Source of the DNA: Bacteroidota bacterium
Lineage (GTDB): Bacteria; Bacteroidota; Bacteroidia; Cytophagales; Cyclobacteriaceae
Direction of reading: 5' to 3'
Assembly: GCA_023417785.1 (NCBI GenBank)
Contig: JAEZEH010000098.1
Location: forward strand, 1-64,000
Length of the DNA: 64,000 bases
The position numbers and the translations under genes are program-made. Shown piece by piece: positions 7,510 to 16,200 of this stretch. The notes under the pieces are model-generated. The model searched no databases and was not told where the DNA came from. It saw only the letters and a program-made list of their open reading frames with translations. Every line of letters starts with the position of its first letter. Positions within the stretch are counted from its first letter, which is position 1.

Positions 7510-9375
7510 TCAGACTGAGCGTATCAATTTGAGTTGTTCCTTCAGTTGTTTTAGCTGATCTGTTGCGGCCTGGATCTTTTCATTGAATTCTTCACGCACT
7601 TTGTTGGCGTTGGATGAGTTACCAAAGAATTCAATGTTGTTACGCCACAGGGAAATGTCGTTCTCAACCTTGGATATCTTCTTGCGAATAGCCTGCTCCT
7701 TCTGGTAGATTTTACGTTCAGCCATAGGGTCGTTACGCAGATCACTGATCTGGTTTTCGAGCATGAGCTTATTCTTGTCGTCTTCGGCGTAGCCCTGGAT
7801 GGCGTTGACGAATTTTTCAACGGCTTCGTGATAACGGGAACGTATCGCATTGATGCTATTACGGGGTACAAAACCAATCGAGTTGTACTTATCCTGCAGT
7901 GTACGCATTAGATTGGGCGCGGCCGTACCCTGATTCGCGTGCTGCTCGAGTTCTTCGCAGATCTGTTCTTTCAACTTAAGGTTTTCGGTCTGTTCCGTTT
8001 CCACGCGACCATGCTGGCTGCGGCGCTGTTCGAAGAAATAATCACAGGCTTCCTTGAATTCACGGAAAACTTTTTCGCGGTGTTTTTCAGGTACCGGTCC
8101 GATTTCCTTCCACCTTTGTTGCAGCGATTTCAGTTCATTGGACGTTTTCTCCCAGTCGGAGCTTTCTTTTAACGCCAGCGCCTGCTGAACGAGTTCGTTT
8201 TTAAGTGTCAGGTTGTTTTCCCGTTCTTCGTCAAGCTTCTTAAAGAAATTGTTCTTGTTGTTGAAGAACGCTTTGAAAGCACCCCAGAACCTTTTGTTTA
8301 CGTCTCTGGCTTTCGCGCGCGGCAATCCGCCAACGGTTTCCCACCGCTTCTGAATATCCAGTATTTCTTTTGTTTTCTGATTCCACTCCTTGATCCGGTC
8401 CGAATCGTACGTGGCAAACTCCTGAACTTCATTGGCGAGTTTGTCCTTTTCGTCCAGGTTAACACCCAATTCCTTCTGCAGATTCTGGAGATAGGCATCG
8501 CGCTTCGCGTACACCGCATCAGAGGCGGCCTTGAAACGTTGCCACACGGCTTCCTTTTCATCCATTGGCACCGGCCCGATGTGCTTGAATTCGTGATGCA
8601 GTTCATTGAGCTCGCGAATTGCATCCTTGATCATTTCAACATCGGCAAGCTTCTCGGCGCGCTCACATAGTTCGAGTTTCGCTTCGAGGTTGCGTCTCCG
8701 GTCGAGTTCTTTTAGTTCAAAGTAAATACTCTGATTGTCGTAAAACCGGTCTACGAGCGCATGATAATTCGCCCAAAGCGTCTTTGCCTGTGGGCCGGGA
8801 ACCGGACCGATCGACTTCCATTCGCGTTGGAGTTCCTTGAAGGCATCGAACTGATTGTTGCTGTCTATGGCGTCGGATAGTTCACGTAGTTTTACAAGTA
8901 GCTCTTCTTTCCTGCGGAGGTTGTCGCCCTTCTTTTCTTCCTGTTCGCGGGCGTACTGGGCGCGACGGTCTTTTAATAGTCTGAAGGTCGCATCAAACGC
9001 GGTATCAGTTTCGTCACCCTTGAATTCAAAATCTTCTTCGGCCCCTCCGGTATCTTTGAATCTTGATAAAGCAGCTGTTCTTTCTTTCTCGCGAAAGTCA
9101 TCGTACACCGGTTTGACTTCGCGCAACACGTGATCAACCTTTCGGAAATTTGTTTCCTTGACAAGATCCTTGATAACCTGGAGTAGTTCCTGCCTGGAAT
9201 AGCTGGAATAATCAACGTGTTCCTCGTCAGCGTGTTCATCTGCTGATTCTTCAGCGCCGCTATCGGCTTCCGGTTGAGTTGTTTCAACATTCGCATCCTG
9301 GCGTTGGCTCTCCACCAACTGGGTTTCCTGACTATTGTTATCAGGCTCTTGTCGCTTGTCTTGTTCCATTTCCAT
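7510..9375 (-). CDS. DUF349 domain-containing coiled-coil protein
   Basis: The 621-residue product starts with an acidic, Gln-rich and probably disordered stretch (about 1-55). It continues with at least five DUF349 units recognisable by a Trp or Tyr followed by IGPVP and a Trp/Phe helix: EWKSIGPVPGPQAKTLW, EFKHIGPVPMDEKEAVW, RWETVGGLPRAKARDV, RWKEIGPVPEKHREKVF and KYNSIGFVPRNSINAI. The C-terminus is a long charged coiled coil. The function of DUF349 proteins in Bacteroidota is not established. There is no signal peptide, so it should be cytoplasmic. A GTG at 9384 and ATGs at 9375 and 9369 are all in frame; I use 9375. The yqgE-like gene is upstream on the same strand, 50 bases away. Confidence 0.85.
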   Translation of the reverse strand: MEMEQDKRQEPDNNSQETQLVESQRQDANVETTQPEADSGAEESADEHADEEHVDYSSYSRQELLQVIKDLVKETNFRKVDHVLREVKPVYDDFREKERTAALSRFKDTGGAEEDFEFKGDETDTAFDATFRLLKDRRAQYAREQEEKKGDNLRRKEELLVKLRELSDAIDSNNQFDAFKELQREWKSIGPVPGPQAKTLWANYHALVDRFYDNQSIYFELKELDRRRNLEAKLELCERAEKLADVEMIKDAIRELNELHHEFKHIGPVPMDEKEAVWQRFKAASDAVYAKRDAYLQNLQKELGVNLDEKDKLANEVQEFATYDSDRIKEWNQKTKEILDIQKRWETVGGLPRAKARDVNKRFWGAFKAFFNNKNNFFKKLDEERENNLTLKNELVQQALALKESSDWEKTSNELKSLQQRWKEIGPVPEKHREKVFREFKEACDYFFEQRRSQHGRVETEQTENLKLKEQICEELEQHANQGTAAPNLMRTLQDKYNSIGFVPRNSINAIRSRYHEAVEKFVNAIQGYAEDDKNKLMLENQISDLRNDPMAERKIYQKEQAIRKKISKVENDISLWRNNIEFFGNSSNANKVREEFNEKIQAATDQLKQLKEQLKLIRSV

Positions 9376-9425
9376 GGTCACCACTATTAATCTTAAGCTG
9401 CTATACGTAAAGTTAGCAAAATTGG

Positions 9426-9998
9426 CTAATTCAATCTGGGGTCAAGCGGATACTTGGAAAACATCGAATAGCGTCCTCCCATGTTGTCCAGGGCCTTCCT
9501 CCATATATCTTCAGGTTCCGTATCGAACAGCAGCTCATCGTTTACAAAATCACAGACGATCCAGGAATCCTCTTTCAGTTCAGCTTCCAATTGGCCTGGC
9601 CCCCATCCGCTGTACCCGAGGTAAAAACGAATGTCCGACGATTTTATTCGAGCCGTGTCAATTTGAACAAGAAGACTTTCGAAATCGCCCCCCCAGAATA
9701 TACCTTCCGTGATCGCGACCGCGTTTTCGATATCAGTATTCCGGTGAAGAAAGTGCAATGTGTCCTGCTGCACGGGCCCGCCCACGAAAACCACATCACT
9801 AAAGCGCATATCTTCCACCACTTCATTGAGCCTTAGCATCGATGGCTTATTCATCACAAAGCCAAAAGAACCATCATCATTATGTTCGCATAACAACACA
9901 ACTGTTCTTTCAAAATTCGGGTCTGGCAAAAATGGTTCTGAAATGAGCAATCGTCCTTTCTCCGGCTTTATGTGATTCTTATATTTGAAAAAATCCAT
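9426..9998 (-). CDS. YqgE/AlgH family protein
   Basis: The 190-residue length and the N-terminal motif GRLLISEPFLPDPNFERTVV followed by LLCEHNDDGSFGFVMNKP are those of the YqgE/AlgH family (usual length about 185). Later conserved parts are FVGGPVQQDTLHFLH (about 70-86) and FYLGYSGWGPGQLEAEL (about 130-146). The family is widespread and small; in Pseudomonas the homologue AlgH affects several phenotypes, but its biochemical role is unclear. It has no signal peptide. It is divergent from pdxH with 109 bases between starts, and DUF349 follows on the same strand 50 bases downstream. Confidence 0.93.
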   Translation of the reverse strand: MDFFKYKNHIKPEKGRLLISEPFLPDPNFERTVVLLCEHNDDGSFGFVMNKPSMLRLNEVVEDMRFSDVVFVGGPVQQDTLHFLHRNTDIENAVAITEGIFWGGDFESLLVQIDTARIKSSDIRFYLGYSGWGPGQLEAELKEDSWIVCDFVNDELLFDTEPEDIWRKALDNMGGRYSMFSKYPLDPRLN

Positions 9999-10107
9999 TC
10001 AGGTTAAATAAGGTTCGCATCTCATTCAATACCTGAATAAACTACTTACCGTTCATCCGTGCAAATATTATTTACCAGACACAGTAGAATACACTTTAAC
10101 CACACGA

Positions 10108-10749
10108 ATGCAATCAATAGCTGACATCCGAAAAGATTATTCGAGGGCTTCCCTTGATGTAATCAATGTATTAAATGATCCTATTCAACAATTTCAGAAA
10201 TGGTTTGACGAAGCACTCAAGGCAGCTGTACCCGAGCCCAATGCGATGAACCTCGCTACCGTTAACCAGGATGGAAGACCTTCGTCCCGGATAATGTTAC
10301 TGAAGGGAATTGAGAATAACAGGTTTCTTTTCTTCACGAATTATCAGAGTGACAAGGGTCAGGCGCTCGAATCCAACCCGGCGTGTGCCCTTACGTTTTT
10401 CTGGCCGGAACTTGAACGACAAGTCAGGATTGAAGGGGTGGCTTCCCGGATTGATGAACAGCGTTCGGAGGCGTATTTCCAAAGCAGACCCCGGCTATCA
10501 CAGATAGGCGCCTGGGCGTCGCCCCAAAGTACATTGTTGAGTGACCGACAGCTGCTGGAAGACCGATTCAAACAAATGGAGGAGAGATTCAAGGATCACG
10601 CCGTGTTGCCTAAACCCAGACAGTGGGGCGGTTTCGAAGTAGAACCGTTTCAAATTGAGTTCTGGCAAGGAAGGCCCAGCCGTCTTCACGACCGGATTCG
10701 TTTTACCAACATTGACGGTCAGTGGAAAATCAACCGCGTTTCGCCGTAA
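10108..10749 (+). CDS. pdxH: Pyridoxamine 5'-phosphate oxidase
   Basis: This FMN enzyme oxidises pyridoxine or pyridoxamine 5'-phosphate to pyridoxal 5'-phosphate, the last step of the vitamin B6 salvage and DXP-dependent routes. The 213 residues match the family length (about 215). MNLATVNQDGRPSSRIMLLK (about 48-67) is the FMN-binding start of the split barrel, and FFTNYQSDKGQALESNP and ALTFFWPELERQVRIEG follow. The C-terminal signature IEFWQGRPSRLHDR is intact. It is the only plus-strand gene between 3.9 and 21 kb and converges with bshB1, stop codons 3 bases apart. The N-terminus around 5-20 (IRKDYSRASLD) resembles the family's substrate-lid segment. Confidence 0.95.
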   Translation: MQSIADIRKDYSRASLDVINVLNDPIQQFQKWFDEALKAAVPEPNAMNLATVNQDGRPSSRIMLLKGIENNRFLFFTNYQSDKGQALESNPACALTFFWPELERQVRIEGVASRIDEQRSEAYFQSRPRLSQIGAWASPQSTLLSDRQLLEDRFKQMEERFKDHAVLPKPRQWGGFEVEPFQIEFWQGRPSRLHDRIRFTNIDGQWKINRVSP

Positions 10750-10752
10750 CGT

Positions 10753-11472
10753 CTAAAGAAGGTCGAACAACGACTTCACGCCGGGATAGCGGCGCACCGT
10801 GAAGCCTTCGCCGTATCGCGTTCCGATGGCGTGCCCGAATTCGACGGCCCGCGACTCGACCATTTTCAGGAAGCCGGGCTTGGAAATATAGGTTTCCGGT
10901 TCTGAAGATGCAGGGTCATGAAACTGGGATTTAAACGCCTTGATCGCATTAACCTTGATATCCCAATAGTCGGAAATATCGACGATAAAATCCGGTTCAG
11001 TAAAAACACTTTGAATGAAGTGATAAACAGCTGACGGTCTCCATGGTTTTTGCGACTGACCATTTTCATCGGTGGTTTCGATCTTCACCAAGCCCGAAAG
11101 AAAACATGCGTCGTATGCGAGGTTGGCGCCTTTTCCGTGGTCGGTATGGCGATCATAAACGGCATTGGCGAGAACAATTTCAGGCTGATACTTACGAATC
11201 AACGCAATCAGTTTTCGCTGATGTTCTTCGTCGTTTCTGAAGAAACCGTCGCGAAACCCGAGATTTTCTCTGACGGCGAGGCCCTGAATTTTTGCGGCTT
11301 CCGCAGCTTCTGCATCGCGGTTTTCAGCAGTTCCACGCGTTCCGAGTTCGCCCCGTGTGAAATCCACCACGCCAACTTTGAAGCCTTCCGCAACGTGGCG
11401 CGCGATCGTGCCGGCGCAACCTAACTCGGCGTCATCGGGGTGGGCCGCCAGTACAAGAATGTCCAGTTTCAT
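10753..11472 (-). CDS. bshB1: Bacillithiol biosynthesis deacetylase BshB1
   Basis: The product (239 residues) is a zinc-dependent LmbE/PIG-L deacetylase that removes the acetyl group from N-acetylglucosaminyl-malate in bacillithiol synthesis. The metal-site motif AAHPDDAELGCAGT lies at about 8-21 and the second His motif YDRHTDHGKGANL near 105-117. Between them, DFTRGELGTRGTAENRDAEA is typical of BshB1. The frame extends upstream to 11508, but the ATG at 11472 gives the family start MKLDILVLAAHPDD. It follows trxB on the same strand about 80 bases downstream, a sensible pairing as both serve thiol redox balance. bshA and bshC are not in the window. Confidence 0.92.
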   Translation of the reverse strand: MKLDILVLAAHPDDAELGCAGTIARHVAEGFKVGVVDFTRGELGTRGTAENRDAEAAEAAKIQGLAVRENLGFRDGFFRNDEEHQRKLIALIRKYQPEIVLANAVYDRHTDHGKGANLAYDACFLSGLVKIETTDENGQSQKPWRPSAVYHFIQSVFTEPDFIVDISDYWDIKVNAIKAFKSQFHDPASSEPETYISKPGFLKMVESRAVEFGHAIGTRYGEGFTVRRYPGVKSLFDLL

Positions 11473-11553
11473 GAAAACGTATTGTGTGTAATAGCCAACG
11501 GTGTGCAATCTACAAGAATGGACTACACGTTGTAACGGCTACAATAGGTATTT

Positions 11554-12507
11554 TTACGGGTTCGAAACAGTTTCCATTTCTTTGGCGGCAAGGAATCGCT
11601 CTGCATCGAGCGCACCCATACAGCCTGTGCCCGCGGCGGTGATGGCCTGGCGATACACTTTGTCTGCCGCATCGCCCACCGCAAATACACCTTCGACGTT
11701 GGTCCTGGTGGATCCTGGTTGAACCTTGATGTAGCCGACTTCATCCATCTCCAGATAATTCTTGAAGATTTCGGTGTTGGGTTTGTGACCTATGGCCAGG
11801 AAGAAACCTTGGACGGGAATTTCTTTCTTTTCACCGGTTTTATTGTTTACCACCCGAACGGCATTGACGCCCTTATCGTCGCCGAGGATCTCTTCAGTTT
11901 CAGTGTTCCAGTGGATCTCGATGTTGGGCGTATTCATCACGCGGTTCTGCATAATTTTGGACGCGCGCATCTCATCCCGCCGCACCAGAAGGTGAACCTT
12001 AGTACATAAATGCGATAAATAGGTCGCTTCTTCAGCCGCTGAATCCCCGGCGCCAACTACCGCTACATCCATACCGCGATAAAAATATCCGTCGCAAACG
12101 GCGCATGCCGACACCCCTTTATTGTAATACAGCTCTTCGGAGGGTAGTCCAAGGTATTTAGCTGTTGCTCCGGTGGCGATAATCACGGTCTCGGCAATAA
12201 CCACTTCCTTCTCATCAACCTTAACCGTATGCGGGTATCCGGAGAAATCGACCGACGTAACCAAACCATAATGCACCTCGGTACCAAACCGCTCTGCCTG
12301 TTTCTGGAGGTCGATCATCATCTGTGGGCCATTAATGCCGTCGGGGTAGCCGGGAAAGTTCTCCACATCGTTAGTGGTCGTTAATTGTCCTCCGGGTTGG
12401 CCACCGGTATAAAGAACAGGTTTAAGTCCGGCACGGGCTGCGTAGATAGCTGCCGTATAACCTGCAGGACCGGAACCAATGATGAGGACTTTAACTTCTT
12501 TTGCCAT
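11554..12507 (-). CDS. trxB: Thioredoxin-disulfide reductase
   Basis: This flavoenzyme passes electrons from NADPH to thioredoxin. The FAD-binding GSGPAGYTAAIYAARAGL lies at about 12-29, the redox-active CAVC within SACAVCDGYFYRG near 133-136, and the NADPH motif VVGAGDSAAEEATYL near 150. The C-terminal FAD contact GVFAVGDAADKVYRQAITAAGTG is complete. At 317 residues it has the usual length. It is transcribed after rpoD, but a terminator-like hairpin lies in the 87-base gap, so it may have its own start. bshB1 follows on the same strand. Confidence 0.96.
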   Translation of the reverse strand: MAKEVKVLIIGSGPAGYTAAIYAARAGLKPVLYTGGQPGGQLTTTNDVENFPGYPDGINGPQMMIDLQKQAERFGTEVHYGLVTSVDFSGYPHTVKVDEKEVVIAETVIIATGATAKYLGLPSEELYYNKGVSACAVCDGYFYRGMDVAVVGAGDSAAEEATYLSHLCTKVHLLVRRDEMRASKIMQNRVMNTPNIEIHWNTETEEILGDDKGVNAVRVVNNKTGEKKEIPVQGFFLAIGHKPNTEIFKNYLEMDEVGYIKVQPGSTRTNVEGVFAVGDAADKVYRQAITAAGTGCMGALDAERFLAAKEMETVSNP

Positions 12508-12545
12508 GACTGATTAAGGTGTTGTTTGCTTGAAATAACAAAATA

Positions 12546-12571
12546 AAGGGCCCTGAAAATTCAGAACCCTT
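12546..12571 (-). terminator. Rho-independent terminator of rpoD
   Basis: Read on the minus strand, AAGGGTTCTGAA pairs along 12 positions (two G-U) with TTCAGGGCCCTT across a 2-base gap, followed by TATTTTGTT. It lies 24 bases after the rpoD stop and 39 bases before the trxB start. Confidence 0.6.
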
Positions 12572-12594
12572 AGAATAAATTTCGACGAAAGTGA

Positions 12595-13458
12595 TTAACC
12601 GAGATATGGTTTTAAAGCCTTACTTCTCGAAGTATGACGTAACCGTCTGATAGCTTTTTCCTTAATCTGGCGAACTCGTTCGCGGGTAAGATTGAACTTC
12701 TCTCCGATTTCTTCCAGCGTCATTGAATGTTCGCCGTTAAGCCCGAAGTAGAGCGTAATAACGTCGGCTTCGCGCTGTGTCAGCGTGGAGAGAGCGCGTT
12801 GCACTTCACGACGGAGCGAATCATTCATGAGGCCGGAATCGGGTGTTTCCTCGCTGTCGTTTTCGAGAACGTCGAGCAAACTGTTTTCCTCACCCTGAAC
12901 GAATGGCGCATCCATTGAGACGTGCCGACCTGAAATTTTCATGGTATCAACGACTTCGGCAGTGGTAACATCGAGCACCTCGGCCAATTCTTCCGGCGAT
13001 GGCTCGCGTTCGTATTTCTGTTCCAGTTCCGAGAACGTTTTGGATATTTTGTTTAATGATCCTACGCGGTTAAGCGGCAAACGAACGATACGCGACTGCT
13101 CGGCCAACGCCTGCAGTATTGATTGACGGATCCACCATACAGCATACGAAATGAATTTGAAACCGCGGGTTTCATCGAAGCGTTGTGCCGCCTTAATCAG
13201 ACCCAGATTACCTTCGTTGATCAAATCACCCAATGATAGCCCTTGATTCTGGTACTGTTTAGCAACCGAAACCACGAAACGCAGGTTGGCTTTCGTGAGT
13301 TTCTCCAGCGCAATCTGATCACCCTCCTTGATACGCTTTGCCAGCTCCACTTCTTCATCCGGCGTGAGCAGGTCAACCTTACCAATTTCCTGAAGATATT
13401 TATCCAGTGACTGGCTTTCCCGGTTGGTAATCTGTTTACTGATCTTTAGCTGTCTCAT
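12595..13458 (-). CDS. rpoD: Primary sigma factor RpoD (sigma-70 family)
   Basis: The 287 residues contain region 1.2 (SLDKYLQEIGKVDLLTPDEE, about 18-37), region 2 with NLRFVVSVAKQYQNQGLSLG and FISYAVWWIRQSI (about 60-115), region 3, and region 4 with LTLEEIGEKFNLTRERVRQI-like helix-turn-helix near 240-262. Region 1.1 and the non-conserved insert of proteobacterial RpoD are missing, which is the normal form in Bacteroidota. These factors recognise TTG / TAnnTTTG promoters, several of which can be seen in this window. A promoter-like site lies in the 72-base gap after pnp, and a terminator follows the gene. Confidence 0.95.
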   Translation of the reverse strand: MRQLKISKQITNRESQSLDKYLQEIGKVDLLTPDEEVELAKRIKEGDQIALEKLTKANLRFVVSVAKQYQNQGLSLGDLINEGNLGLIKAAQRFDETRGFKFISYAVWWIRQSILQALAEQSRIVRLPLNRVGSLNKISKTFSELEQKYEREPSPEELAEVLDVTTAEVVDTMKISGRHVSMDAPFVQGEENSLLDVLENDSEETPDSGLMNDSLRREVQRALSTLTQREADVITLYFGLNGEHSMTLEEIGEKFNLTRERVRQIKEKAIRRLRHTSRSKALKPYLG

Positions 13459-13485
13459 TCGTTTTTATCCCTTCGATTGTTTAAC

Positions 13486-13515
13486 AATATAGTGTTTCTA
13501 GTAAGTTCCTGTCAA
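13486..13515 (-). promoter_or_regulatory. Candidate promoter of rpoD
   Basis: On the minus strand TTGACA (13510-13515) is followed after 18 bases by TATATT (13486-13491), continued by GTT. This is close to a general sigma-70 pattern and only partly the Bacteroidota form. It lies between the pnp stop and the rpoD start, giving rpoD a start independent of pnp. Confidence 0.45.
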
Positions 13516-13530
13516 TGGCTGCGATAACGT

Positions 13531-15678
13531 TTATTCCGAAGGCGTAGTTTCCTTTTTCGGCGGTTTTGGGATCAACACTTTTCTTGACAGACGGAATTTG
13601 CCGGTTTTTTTGTCTATCTCAACCAGCTTTACTTTGATATCCTCACCTACTTCAAGAACACCTTCCATGGTTTCAAGTCGTTCCCACTTGATTTCAGAGA
13701 TGTGGAGCAAGCCATCCTTTCCAGGCATGAACTCGACAAAAGCGCCAAATGGCATGATCGACTTCACTTTGCCCTCGTACACCTCTCCTACTTCCGGAAC
13801 GGCGACTATATTCTTGATGCGTCGGAGCGCCTTGTCCATCACTTCCTTGCTATTTGCAAACACGTTAACTACGCCTTTGTTGCCAACCTCTTCAATAACA
13901 ACGGTAGCGCCAGTGGTATTTTGAATATCCTGAACAACTTTTCCACCAGGGCCAATTACGGCACCGATCATTTCTTTTTCAATGATGATGGTTTCCGCGC
14001 GCGGCGCATGCGGTTTCAGGTCTGCATTCGGAGCAGACAGGGTCTTCTTCATTTCATTGAGGATGTGAAGGCGGCCTTCCTTCGCCTGAAGCAGGGCCTC
14101 ACGCAAAACATCGAATGTAAGCCCTTCCACCTTGAGGTCCATCTGGCAGGCAGTAATGCCTTTTTCAGTACCGGTTACCTTAAAGTCCATATCGCCCAGG
14201 TGATCTTCATCGCCGAGGATATCGGAAAGGATAGCGTACTTGCCGGTTTTGGCATCGGAGATCATCCCCATGGCAATACCGGAAACGGGACCGGTTACCG
14301 GAACACCGGCATCCATCAGGGCCAGAGAGCCTGCACACACCGTGGCCATAGATGAGGATCCGTTGGATTCGAGAATATCAGAAACCACGCGGATTGTATA
14401 AGGGTTCTTTTCGTCGGGAGGAAGCACCTGCTTGAGGGCCCTGAACGCAAGATTACCGTGACCCACCTCACGACGGCCAGGTCCGCGGTTAGGTTTTACT
14501 TCGCCGGTAGAGAAGCCCGGAAAATTATAATGCAAAATGAATTTGTTGTAACCGGAGATCATGGCCCCGTCGATCATCTGTTCATCGAGTTTGGTGCCGA
14601 GCGTAACCGTAGTGAGGGATTGTGTCTCACCGCGGGTAAAGATGGCCGAGCCGTGAGTTGAAGGGAGGTAATCAACTTCGCTCCATATCGGCCTGATTTC
14701 CGTAGTCTTACGACCATCAAGTCGAAGTCCTTCATTAAGTGCCAGATCCCGCGCTGCCTTCTTCACAATTTCCTTATAATAGCGCTTAGCGACGTCTTTA
14801 TCGATGGTGGTATCTTCAGGAAGCGATTCGAAGTATTCCTCCAGTGGTTGCGAAAATGCCTGCGACCGTTCCTTTTTGTTAGTGTTCAATTGGCGAGCTG
14901 CCGCATACAGCCGGTCATAGAATTTCGACCAAAGTTCTTCGCGAAGTGCCTCATCGTTATTCTCATGGTTATACGTGCGCTTGGCGGTCTTTCCAGTTTC
15001 TTGTGACAAGGCGATCTGGACTTCACACTGAAGTTTGATCGCTTCATGAGCCACGCGGAGCGCTTCAATCATATCTTCTTCGCTTACTTCCTTCATTTCA
15101 CCTTCCACCATGAGAATGTTATCCATGGAAGCGGCAACGATGAGGTCAAGGTCGGCTTTCAGTTTTCCTTCCATTGACGGGTTGATTACGAATTTGCCAT
15201 CGATACGGGCAACGCGTACTTCAGAAATGGGGCCATTGAAAGGGATATCTGAAACAGAGAGCGCTGCTGAAGCGGCGAAAGCAGCCAGGGAATCTGGTAA
15301 TGCTTCCGGATCACCGGAGATCAGATAGATCATTACCTGAGTGTCAGCATGATAATCGTCGGGGAACAGGGGGCGGATAGCGCGATCGACCAGGCGGCTT
15401 ATCAACACTTCGTAGTCTGATAATCTGCTTTCGCGCTTCAGGAAGCCTCCGGGTACTTTTCCCGTTGACGCAAATTTTTCCTGATAATCAACTGAGAGGG
15501 GCAGGAAGTCGGCTCCTTCTTTAGCCTCCTGAGAGGAAACTACAGATGCGAGAAGCATGGTACTGCCCATCTTCAACACGACCGCGCCGTCTGCCTGGCG
15601 CGCGAGTTTACCTGTTTCAATTGTAATTTCACGGCCATCGGGCAGCTTACAGGTTTTTGAAATAACAGTGGGTTTCAT
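13531..15678 (-). CDS. pnp: Polyribonucleotide nucleotidyltransferase (PNPase)
   Basis: PNPase degrades RNA from the 3' end with phosphate, as a trimer. The 715 residues show the complete order: first RNase PH domain (about 12-220, with GGFLKRESRLSDYEVLISRL), helical linker, second RNase PH domain (about 320-540, with FPGFSTGEVKPNRGPGRREVGHG), KH domain with the GPGG loop near 576, and S1 domain (about 620-695, with PFGAFVEFMPGKDGLLHISEI). It lies 162 bases after rpsO on the same strand, the widely conserved rpsO-pnp order, with a terminator hairpin in between that probably lets only part of the transcripts through. Confidence 0.97.
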   Translation of the reverse strand: MKPTVISKTCKLPDGREITIETGKLARQADGAVVLKMGSTMLLASVVSSQEAKEGADFLPLSVDYQEKFASTGKVPGGFLKRESRLSDYEVLISRLVDRAIRPLFPDDYHADTQVMIYLISGDPEALPDSLAAFAASAALSVSDIPFNGPISEVRVARIDGKFVINPSMEGKLKADLDLIVAASMDNILMVEGEMKEVSEEDMIEALRVAHEAIKLQCEVQIALSQETGKTAKRTYNHENNDEALREELWSKFYDRLYAAARQLNTNKKERSQAFSQPLEEYFESLPEDTTIDKDVAKRYYKEIVKKAARDLALNEGLRLDGRKTTEIRPIWSEVDYLPSTHGSAIFTRGETQSLTTVTLGTKLDEQMIDGAMISGYNKFILHYNFPGFSTGEVKPNRGPGRREVGHGNLAFRALKQVLPPDEKNPYTIRVVSDILESNGSSSMATVCAGSLALMDAGVPVTGPVSGIAMGMISDAKTGKYAILSDILGDEDHLGDMDFKVTGTEKGITACQMDLKVEGLTFDVLREALLQAKEGRLHILNEMKKTLSAPNADLKPHAPRAETIIIEKEMIGAVIGPGGKVVQDIQNTTGATVVIEEVGNKGVVNVFANSKEVMDKALRRIKNIVAVPEVGEVYEGKVKSIMPFGAFVEFMPGKDGLLHISEIKWERLETMEGVLEVGEDIKVKLVEIDKKTGKFRLSRKVLIPKPPKKETTPSE

Positions 15679-15793
15679 GAGTTATAATTTTGGATGTCGG
15701 ACCGGACTGTCTGGCCTGGAGCCCGACATTCCGGATATGGAATGATATTTCTGGTAAAAACATTCCCGATGCTTTACCATTTGTTTAAAATGC

Positions 15794-15821
15794 AAAAAGG
15801 GAACCTTTCTTCAGGTTCCCT
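15794..15821 (-). terminator. Rho-independent terminator after rpsO
   Basis: On the minus strand AGGGAACCT (15813-15821) pairs perfectly over 9 bp with AGGTTCCCT (15798-15806) around a 6-base loop, followed by a T-run from 15798 down to 15794. It lies 20 bases after the rpsO stop and separates it from pnp. Confidence 0.8.
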
Positions 15822-15840
15822 GGGGGGAATTTGCGTCTCC

Positions 15841-16116
15841 TTATTTTCTTAATTCCAGGTCGGCTAGGATTGCTCTGTATCTGGAGATATCTGTCTGCTG
15901 GAGGTAATTCAGCAATTTTTTACGCTTACCTACCAGCCTCATCAAACCTTTCTGAGTGGAGAAATCCTTTTTGTTTGATTTCAAATGCTTCGTAAGGTGG
16001 ACGATGCGATGCGTGAACAGGGCGATCTGCGATTCGGGTGAACCTGTCTCTGTCTTGTTTTTCTGAAAGCCGTGTTTTTCGAACAGACCTTGTTTGATTT
16101 CTGTGTTTAGATACAT
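15841..16116 (-). CDS. rpsO: Ribosomal protein S15
   Basis: This small-subunit protein binds 16S rRNA early in assembly. Conserved parts are TGSPESQIALFTHRIVHLTK (about 24-43), HLKSNKKDFSTQKGL and LMRLVGKRKKLLNYLQQTD, ending LADLELRK. The frame is open to 16152, but the ATG at 16116 gives 91 residues and the family start MYLNTEIKQGLFEKHG; the longer form would add 12 atypical residues. A near-consensus Bacteroidota promoter is 34 bases upstream and a terminator follows. pnp is the next gene on the strand. Confidence 0.97.
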   Translation of the reverse strand: MYLNTEIKQGLFEKHGFQKNKTETGSPESQIALFTHRIVHLTKHLKSNKKDFSTQKGLMRLVGKRKKLLNYLQQTDISRYRAILADLELRK

Positions 16117-16149
16117 CTCTAAAAGTATATTATCCTTATTTTTAGGGGG

Positions 16150-16182
16150 CAAAGGTAACGCGATTTCAAATAAAAAACCAAA
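16150..16182 (-). promoter_or_regulatory. Near-consensus Bacteroidota promoter of rpsO
   Basis: On the minus strand TTTG (16179-16182), a 21-base spacer, then TACCTTTG (16150-16157), an exact TAnnTTTG match. It lies wholly in the gap between the LptF-type gene and rpsO, so the expected transcript starts near 16143, giving a leader of about 27 bases. Confidence 0.65.
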
Positions 16183-16200
16183 CTTGGCTGTGATTTATCA

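Noticed and set aside
7257..7532. 91-residue plus-strand frame
   Set aside because: TTG start, runs into the 3' end of the DUF349 gene on the other strand, and has no recognisable features.
13702..14355. 217-residue plus-strand frame opposite pnp
   Set aside because: It is antisense to the conserved PNPase domains and shows no domain features.
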